Of a stretch of 63,938 nucleotides of DNA, positions 59,021 through 63,938 are shown in pieces (position 1 is the stretch's first letter; every line of letters starts with the position of its first letter). A model generated the notes under the pieces. It was not told the origin of the DNA, did not search any database, and saw nothing but the letters and a program-made list of their open reading frames with translations. This stretch comes from Microbacterium enclense (GTDB lineage: Bacteria > Actinomycetota > Actinomycetes > Actinomycetales > Microbacteriaceae). Both the position numbers and the translations under genes were made by a program. The stretch spans positions 1 through 63,938 of the forward strand of contig NZ_RBZY01000013.1 of NCBI RefSeq assembly GCF_004022425.1. Direction: 5' to 3'.

Positions 59021-59848
59021 GTGAGCCACGACAGCGAGGGACGCGCGAGCCGCTCGGCCGCCTCCGACCACGCCCGCACCGTGGCGGAGCAGGCGGACCG
59101 GCATGCGCTGACCCTCGAGTCGGTCCTCGCGGCTCTGAGGTCGGCCCGCCTGTCCGACGCGGCGGCGCGGGCCGAGGCCGTCGAGATCGCCTCGGCCGCC
59201 CTCATCGAGCTGCGCACCGCGACCGACCGGCAGCGCAGCTCGTTGTTGGAACCCGTGACAGGGGCGTTCTCGCGGCTCCGCGCGGACCTGCGCCCCCTTG
59301 TGCGATTCGGCGATCTCGACGTGCAGTTCGTCGAACCTCCCACGACGGGACGCGCCCTCCCCGGCGACGTGGCGCACAGCGCGCGCGCGATCGTGCGCAC
59401 CGCCGTGCTCGCCCTGGTCGACGACGGCGCGGCGCGCCGGGTGCGGATCCAGTGGGACTGCGACGGGCGGAACCTGCTCATGCAGCTGCGCGACGACGGC
59501 GCCGGCGCGCTGGACGTGCACGATGACGCCGTCCGCCCCATCGCGGAGCGCGTCGTCGCGCTCGAGGGAACGCTTTCCGTCGCCTCCACGCCGGGGTGGG
59601 GCTCGACCGTCGACATCTCGCTTCCGCTCGACCCGTCGCCGCGAACGGCCGAGGCGGACACCGACTCCGATCTCACCGATCGCGAGAGAGAGGTGCTGCG
59701 GCTCGTGGCCACCGGCGTCGGCAACCGCGAGATCGCCGAGGGACTCGGCATCACCCTGAACACGGTGAAGTACCACGTCGCGAACCTCCTCCGTAAGCAC
59801 GGCGCCCGCACCCGCGCCGAGCTGGCCGCGGCCGGCGCGCGCACCTGA
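59021..59848 (+). CDS. Degenerate HATPase domain fused to LuxR-type HTH
   Basis: A 275-residue regulator. About residues 90-208 resemble the ATP-binding domain of a NarL-type histidine kinase: D158-D-G-A-G-162 is the G1 box and A-E-R-V-V-A-L-E-G-T-L-S-V-A-S-T-P-G-W-G-S-T the lid and G2 area. The N-box Asn and its preceding Glu are not found at the expected place (R-T-A-V-L-A-L-V-D-D-G). A LuxR/NarL HTH follows (from about 218, L-T-D-R-E-R-E-V-L). No receiver domain is present. Divergent from hxlB-hxlA, so it probably controls them. Confidence 0.82.
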   Translation: MSHDSEGRASRSAASDHARTVAEQADRHALTLESVLAALRSARLSDAAARAEAVEIASAALIELRTATDRQRSSLLEPVTGAFSRLRADLRPLVRFGDLDVQFVEPPTTGRALPGDVAHSARAIVRTAVLALVDDGAARRVRIQWDCDGRNLLMQLRDDGAGALDVHDDAVRPIAERVVALEGTLSVASTPGWGSTVDISLPLDPSPRTAEADTDSDLTDREREVLRLVATGVGNREIAEGLGITLNTVKYHVANLLRKHGARTRAELAAAGART

Positions 59849-59894
59849 GCGCCACCCCGGGCGCCGTGTCGGAGGCCGGCGCTACCGTCGTCGC

Positions 59895-60761
59895 GTGGCG
59901 GAGCGAGTGGAGGCCTGGTGGGCCCGGCGGCAGTGGTCGAAAGGCCTCGACGTTCCGTATGCGGTGGGGACCTATCGCCAGGCCTGGGCGGCGTTCCCCG
60001 CGCTGATCCGGCAGTACCATCCCGACCTCAACGCCGGCGTGGCGCTCAGCCAGGTGCCCCCGGCCGCCGACGTCCTGCTGCTGTGGCAGTGCGACGCAGG
60101 ACACCGATTCGCCGCCACCCCCAGCGAGCAGCGCCTCCGCCCCGGACGGGAGCGGCGGCGCAGCGCGTGGTGTCCCGAGTGCAGCGAGCTCGCCGCCCCG
60201 AGCCGGGTCGTCGCAATGCCGATGTGCGACTCGGTCGACGACCCGTCGCCCACGAAGGCCGCGGTTCTCCGGGCCCGCCGGCCGACGAAGACGCTCCAGC
60301 TCTGCGACAAGACCCCGACGCTTCCGGTCGGGACGCCGTTCGTCTCCGCGTGTGCGCCGAAGCCGGCCTCGGCCGTCGAAGACCGGATCCGCGCCGATCT
60401 CCTCGCACGCCTCGCCCTCACGCCGGGACTCACCGCCGTCCGTGTCGGTCGGCCGTTCTTCCAACACCTCGAGGTGTGGCCCGATCTCGTGCTTCCCGAA
60501 CTGCGCGTCGCTGTCGAGTACGACTCGATCGGGCGTCACGGCCTCGAGCACGTCGGGCGCCGCGAGCAGGCCGACCGTCGCAAAGACCGCGCGCTGCGGG
60601 CCGTGGGCTGGGAGGTCGTGCGACTGCGGACCGCGAAGCTCGAGCCGCTCGGACCCCACGACCTGCAACTGACCGCCTGGAACCGCGGGGCGCTCGACCG
60701 GCTGGTCGAGACACTCCGCGGCATCCGGGGTCCGTTGCTCGTCGACGCCTACGCCCGATGA
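59895..60761 (+). CDS. DUF4379 zinc-finger plus DUF559/Vsr-like nuclease domain
   Basis: A 288-residue protein with an N-terminal zinc finger of the DUF4379 type (W-Q-C66-D-A-G-H70, W-C93-P-E-C96) and a C-terminal domain resembling small PD-(D/E)xK endonucleases of the DUF559/Vsr group: E162, W-P-D197-L-V-L-P-E-L-R-V-A-V-E208-Y-D210, H215, D-R-R-K-D-R-A-L-R-A-V-G-W-E-V-V-R-L. TACCGT at 59883-59888 lies 6 bases before GTG 59895. It stands alone. Possible roles are mismatch or defence nuclease; neither is shown. Confidence 0.8.
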   Translation: MAERVEAWWARRQWSKGLDVPYAVGTYRQAWAAFPALIRQYHPDLNAGVALSQVPPAADVLLLWQCDAGHRFAATPSEQRLRPGRERRRSAWCPECSELAAPSRVVAMPMCDSVDDPSPTKAAVLRARRPTKTLQLCDKTPTLPVGTPFVSACAPKPASAVEDRIRADLLARLALTPGLTAVRVGRPFFQHLEVWPDLVLPELRVAVEYDSIGRHGLEHVGRREQADRRKDRALRAVGWEVVRLRTAKLEPLGPHDLQLTAWNRGALDRLVETLRGIRGPLLVDAYAR

Positions 60762-60782
60762 TCCCGCCGGGGGGCGGACGGC

Positions 60783-61790
60783 TCAGGCCGCCTCCACCCC
60801 CGGCAGGATCCGCTTCAGCAGGTCGTCCAGCGTCACGACGCCCAGCAACCGCCCGCCGTCCACGACGGTCGCCAGCTGCACCCGACCACGGCGCATGCGG
60901 GCGAGCGCGTCGTACGCCGACGCGTCCGGCGCGAGCACCAGCGGGTCACGGGCGATCTCCGCCGCCGGCGTGGTCGGGTCGACCGCGAGCGTGTCGCGGA
61001 CGTGCGCCACCCGCGCCGTGGCGCCGGCTCCGACGAGGATGCGCAGGTGCGTGGATGCCGCAGCCGCGGCCTGCACGTCGGCCACCGTGGCATCCGCCGG
61101 AACGGCCGTGGGCGTCCGGTCGGTGCGGACGATGTCACCGAGCGTGAGCGTCCCCAGCGCGATCGCCTGCGCGATCGGGCCGGAATACTGCTCATCGAGG
61201 GTGCCTGCCCGGCGCGAGTGGGCGACGAGCTCCCGGATCGTGTCCGCGTCCTGGCCGCCCGCCGCGGCCTTCTCGACCGGCTCGACACCCGACGCCAGGA
61301 CGAGGCGGTTGGCGATGCGGTTGATCCACAGCAGGAACGGGCGCAGCGGCCAGGTCATCGCACGGGCCAGGATGCCGGTCGCCTTGGCAGCGGTCTCGGG
61401 GTGGGCGATCGCCCACGACTTCGGTGCCATTTCGCCGATGACGAGGTGGAGGAAGGTCACGACGATCAGCGCGAGCATGAACGCGATGATGTCCGCGAGG
61501 ACGTAGGGCAGACCCCACGCCTCGAACACCGGCGCGAGCGCGTAGTCGATCGCCGGCTTCGTGATGGCGCCGAGCAGGAACGTGCACGCCGTGATGCCCA
61601 ACTGTGCGAACGCCAGCATGACGGTGAGCTCGTTGACGCCGCGGAGCGCGGCCCGTGCCGAGGCGCTCGTCGCCGCTTCCTCTTCCAGGCGGTGACGGCG
61701 AGCGGCGAGCAGCGCGAACTCCACGATGACGAAGAACGCGCTCGCGACGATGAGAGCCGCAGTGATCAGGGTGACGACCCACCAGCTCAT
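60783..61790 (-). CDS. CNNM/DUF21-domain protein with CBS pair, lacking CorC domain
   Basis: A 335-residue hemolysin-like protein with an N-terminal CNNM membrane domain (about 1-190, with G-E-M-A-P-K) and two CBS domains (about 200-330). The C-terminal CorC/HlyC domain of longer relatives is missing. The start overlaps the stop of the longer paralogue upstream by 4 bases, so the two are translated together and may form a heteromer. Metal-ion transport is inferred from the family. Confidence 0.9.
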   Translation of the reverse strand: MSWWVVTLITAALIVASAFFVIVEFALLAARRHRLEEEAATSASARAALRGVNELTVMLAFAQLGITACTFLLGAITKPAIDYALAPVFEAWGLPYVLADIIAFMLALIVVTFLHLVIGEMAPKSWAIAHPETAAKATGILARAMTWPLRPFLLWINRIANRLVLASGVEPVEKAAAGGQDADTIRELVAHSRRAGTLDEQYSGPIAQAIALGTLTLGDIVRTDRTPTAVPADATVADVQAAAAASTHLRILVGAGATARVAHVRDTLAVDPTTPAAEIARDPLVLAPDASAYDALARMRRGRVQLATVVDGGRLLGVVTLDDLLKRILPGVEAA

Positions 61791-63190
61791 CGGGCCACCT
61801 CCTCGTCGGTCGCCGCGTCCGGCACGGCCGGCTCGGCATCCCGATCGTTCTCGTACAGACGCACCACGAGCTGGGACGGGACGTGACGGTCGACCTCGGA
61901 GACCTCGATTTCGAGCCAGCGGTCCAGGTGCACGCCCTGGACGACCTCGCCGGCCCGCTCCGGAAGATCGACGCGGACGACAGCGCCGACCGCCGGCAGG
62001 TCGCCGTGGGCCTCGATGACAAGACCCGCGGCGGTTTCGACATCACCGTCGGCGAGGTCGTGGCCGATCAATCGTTCCAGTTCGTCGAGGTGGAGGTCAC
62101 CGGGGACCGTCCACGCATCGTCACCGACCGACGCCACGTCGTCGATCTCGACGTCGTGCTCGTCGGACAATTCGCCGATGACTTCCTCGGTCAGGTCCTC
62201 GATGGTCAGGATGCCGTCGAAGTTGCCGTATTCGTCGACCACGCAGACGAGTTCGTTCCGACTCTGGCGCATGCGATCGAGCGCGACGGGAAGCAGCATC
62301 GAGGTGGGCAGCACGACGGCGGGGCGCATGACCGACGACACGGGTGCGTCGCCGGCGGGCTGTTCGCGCAGGAGGTCGATCAGCTCGACGACGCCGACGG
62401 GGGAGTCTTCGTCGCCGATGACCGGGTAGCGCGTGTGGCCGGTCGCCATGAGCGCGCGCACCTCGTCGATGGTGGTGTCGGGGCGCACCGACCCGACCTG
62501 CGACCGCGGGATCATCGCGTGCTCGACGTCGCGCTCGGGGAAATCGAGGATGCGATCGATGATGATCGAGAGGTCGTCGGGCAGGTCGCCGCTCGCGCGC
62601 GACTCCTCGACGATCGCCTCGAGGTCACGCGCCGTCGCGCTCTCGTCGACGTCCTCGAGCGGCTCGATGCGCACGAGGCGCAGGAGTGCGTTCGCCGCGA
62701 CGTCGAACACAGTGATGAGCCAGCCGAACGCCAGCAGGTAGATGCGGGTGGGCATTGCGAGCGCGCGGGCCAGCGGCTCCGGGTTCGCGATCGCGAGGTT
62801 CTTCGGATACAGCTCACCGAAGATCATCGTCACGACCGTGGCGAGCAGGAGCGCGCCGACCGTACCGATCGCCACGGAGACGCCGGGGTCGATGCCCACG
62901 CCACCCAGGAGCGTGCCGATCGAGGCGCCGATGAGGGGCTCGGCCACGTAACCGATCAGCAGACCCGTCACGGTGATCCCCAGTTGCGCGCCGGACAGCA
63001 TGAACGAGGTGCGCTGCGTGATCGCCAGAACGCGCTTGGCCTGGACGTCGCCCTTCTCCGCGCGCGCAGCCAGTCGCGATCGATCCACCGACATGTACGC
63101 GAACTCCTGCGCGACGAAGAAGCCGCACGCCGCGATGATCGCCAGTGTCACGATGACGCCGAGAAGCAGAGTCAGAACCGCCGTCAACAC
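61787..63190 (-). CDS. CNNM/CorC-family protein, full length
   Basis: A 467-residue paralogue with CNNM membrane domain (about 1-200), CBS pair (about 215-350; M-I-P-R-S-Q-V, V-D-E-Y-G-N-F-D-G-I-L-T-I-E-D-L) and C-terminal CorC domain. GTG 63190 is the start. A hairpin overlapping the Shine-Dalgarno sequence lies just upstream (63202-63220), which may control translation. Operon with the shorter CNNM gene downstream. Confidence 0.92.
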   Translation of the reverse strand: MLTAVLTLLLGVIVTLAIIAACGFFVAQEFAYMSVDRSRLAARAEKGDVQAKRVLAITQRTSFMLSGAQLGITVTGLLIGYVAEPLIGASIGTLLGGVGIDPGVSVAIGTVGALLLATVVTMIFGELYPKNLAIANPEPLARALAMPTRIYLLAFGWLITVFDVAANALLRLVRIEPLEDVDESATARDLEAIVEESRASGDLPDDLSIIIDRILDFPERDVEHAMIPRSQVGSVRPDTTIDEVRALMATGHTRYPVIGDEDSPVGVVELIDLLREQPAGDAPVSSVMRPAVVLPTSMLLPVALDRMRQSRNELVCVVDEYGNFDGILTIEDLTEEVIGELSDEHDVEIDDVASVGDDAWTVPGDLHLDELERLIGHDLADGDVETAAGLVIEAHGDLPAVGAVVRVDLPERAGEVVQGVHLDRWLEIEVSEVDRHVPSQLVVRLYENDRDAEPAVPDAATDEEVAR

Positions 63191-63201
63191 CGAATATCAC
63201 C

Positions 63202-63220
63202 CCCTCTCGAAACGAGAGGG
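63202..63220 (-). promoter_or_regulatory. Hairpin sequestering the CNNM gene's ribosome binding site
   Basis: CGAGAGGG and CCCTCTCG arms (8 bp, 3-base loop) form a stem on the minus strand whose 3' arm contains the start of the AGGGGGTGA Shine-Dalgarno-like run for GTG 63190. The 266-base intergenic region gives room for a structured leader. I could not match it to the M-box or the yybP-ykoY manganese riboswitch. Confidence 0.45.
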
Positions 63221-63456
63221 CTCGAAGATCGGCCCTCCTGGTCGGGGGAGGTACGGGAATGGCTCACGGGGGATTCGCTCTCGTGGGTCGGTGATTCGGT
63301 GACGAAACGATATCGGTGCCCGCTTTGAAATGGCTGTGGTGACCAACGGATGCCGGGCGGGTGAGACAATGATCGTCCCCGCATTGCCTCGCTTCCCGGC
63401 GTGGTCCCGCCCTTTGCACTACCGGTACGCTTCGGCGCGCCAGAAAAGGACCAGCC

Positions 63457-63795
63457 GTGGGACGCCTCATTTATCGCGACCGTGCGACGTTCGACATCGA
63501 CGACCGTCTGCTCGCGCACCTGCGCATCGTGATCATGAACAAATTGCGCCGCAACGAGGGCTTCATGCTCCAGGTGCCGGTGAACGAGGGGGTGCGTCAG
63601 GCGAGCCTCTGGATTCACGCCTCGAATGCCCTCGTGCTGCACTTCTACGGTGGACGGGAACCCGCGATCGACCGCGAACTCATCGACCAGATGATGCACG
63701 ACGCGAGCGGCGCGGACGGACTCACGTTGACGGGCTCGGGTGTCGCGACGCCTCAGGCGACGCCGGTGCGTTCGGCGCCCGCGCGCACCCGCTGA
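63457..63795 (+). CDS. DUF7882 family protein
   Basis: A 112-residue protein opening M-G-R-L-I-Y-R-D with D-D-R-L-L-A-H-L-R-I-V-I and W-I-H-A-S near the middle, the pattern of DUF7882 proteins that occur in many copies in Microbacteriaceae. They are sometimes labelled ATP-dependent DNA ligase, but no ligase motif is present here. GTG 63457 has an AAGGA ribosome binding site. Confidence 0.75.
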   Translation: MGRLIYRDRATFDIDDRLLAHLRIVIMNKLRRNEGFMLQVPVNEGVRQASLWIHASNALVLHFYGGREPAIDRELIDQMMHDASGADGLTLTGSGVATPQATPVRSAPARTR

Positions 63796-63866
63796 GCCGG
63801 ATCCGGCGCACGCGCCGCGCGGGCCGCGTCCAGCACGCGGTCAGCGCGGTGCGGCACGATCGAGGC

Positions 63867-63938
63867 ATGGCGAAGCAGGGGACGACGGCGCGTCGACGCC
63901 CGACCCCGCCGCCGTCGAGGCGGCCCGCCGCGCGCCGC
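63867..63938 (+). CDS. Start of a basic, Pro/Arg-rich protein, truncated by window end
   Basis: The last 24 codons begin at ATG 63867 (M-A-K-Q-G-T-T-A-R-R-R) and run open to the edge. CACGAT at 63855-63860 lies exactly 6 bases upstream, the leaderless pattern seen elsewhere. Basic tails of this kind open several actinobacterial proteins, FtsK among them, but identity cannot be judged. Confidence 0.4.
   Translation, partial: MAKQGTTARRRPTPPPSRRPAARR

Noticed and set aside
63191..63330. M-box or yybP-ykoY riboswitch upstream of the CNNM gene
   Set aside because: I could not find the conserved core sequences of either class; only a short hairpin at the ribosome binding site is supported.

Overview
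The window is high-GC (about 70 percent by eye) actinobacterial chromosome. Gene order, tightly overlapping operons, many GTG starts and the protein sequences point to Microbacteriaceae, most likely Microbacterium or a close relative. I see no phage, transposase, CRISPR array or rRNA; this looks like core chromosome with a few accessory insertions.

Layout. 1-7.5 kb: rplU-rpmA-obgE-proB-proA-(small membrane protein)-nadD-(membrane-anchored protein)-rsfS, a classic actinobacterial block. 7.5-10.6 kb: a folate-independent methionine synthase pair (mesD, mesX) divergent from a LysR regulator. 10.6-15.4 kb: tRNA-Ala, a glycosylase-like gene, an HMCES/YedK-type protein, an App1-like phosphatase, a DedA protein and pabB. 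15.5-23.7 kb: leuS, comEA-comEC, holA, rpsT and a hydrolase. 23.8-34.7 kb: lepA, DUF1990, hemW, hrcA with a CIRCE operator, dnaJ, rsmE, hinT, phoH, ybeY, a CNNM protein and era. 34.7-45.1 kb: oxidoreductase, leuA behind a leucine leader peptide, a UPF0126 membrane protein, recO, uppS, a DsbA-like protein, dusB, dgt and dnaG. 45.1-54.4 kb: orphan ABC ATPase, tRNA-Asn, a cell-wall xylanase with a LacI regulator, glutaminase and an acyltransferase. 54.4-63.9 kb: membrane protein, def, DMT transporter, tRNA-Met, RuMP genes hxlB-hxlA divergent from a HATPase/LuxR fusion, a DUF4379-nuclease protein, two CNNM proteins, a DUF7882 protein and the first codons of a further gene.

How the parts work together. 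The core blocks serve ribosome assembly and decay (RsfS, Era, YbeY, RsmE, PhoH), proline and NAD synthesis, replication (HolA, DnaG, Dgt), protein quality control (HrcA, DnaJ) and wall lipid synthesis (UppS). The accessory genes add xylan use, methionine synthesis without methyl-folate, formaldehyde or pentose-phosphate handling, and metal homeostasis.

Signals beyond genes. (1) The heptamer GGATGCC and its complement GGCATCC are strongly over-represented, in genes and between them, even where this forces rare codons. (2) Many start codons lie exactly 6 nt after a TANNNT-like -10 box, implying leaderless transcripts. (3) A near-perfect palindromic repeat occurs at the window's left edge and after leuA. 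(4) leuA has a 17-residue leader peptide with four consecutive Leu codons and two mutually exclusive stems. (5) A 20-nt palindrome sits between hxlB and the divergent HATPase/LuxR gene. All coordinates were read by hand; no database or folding program was run.
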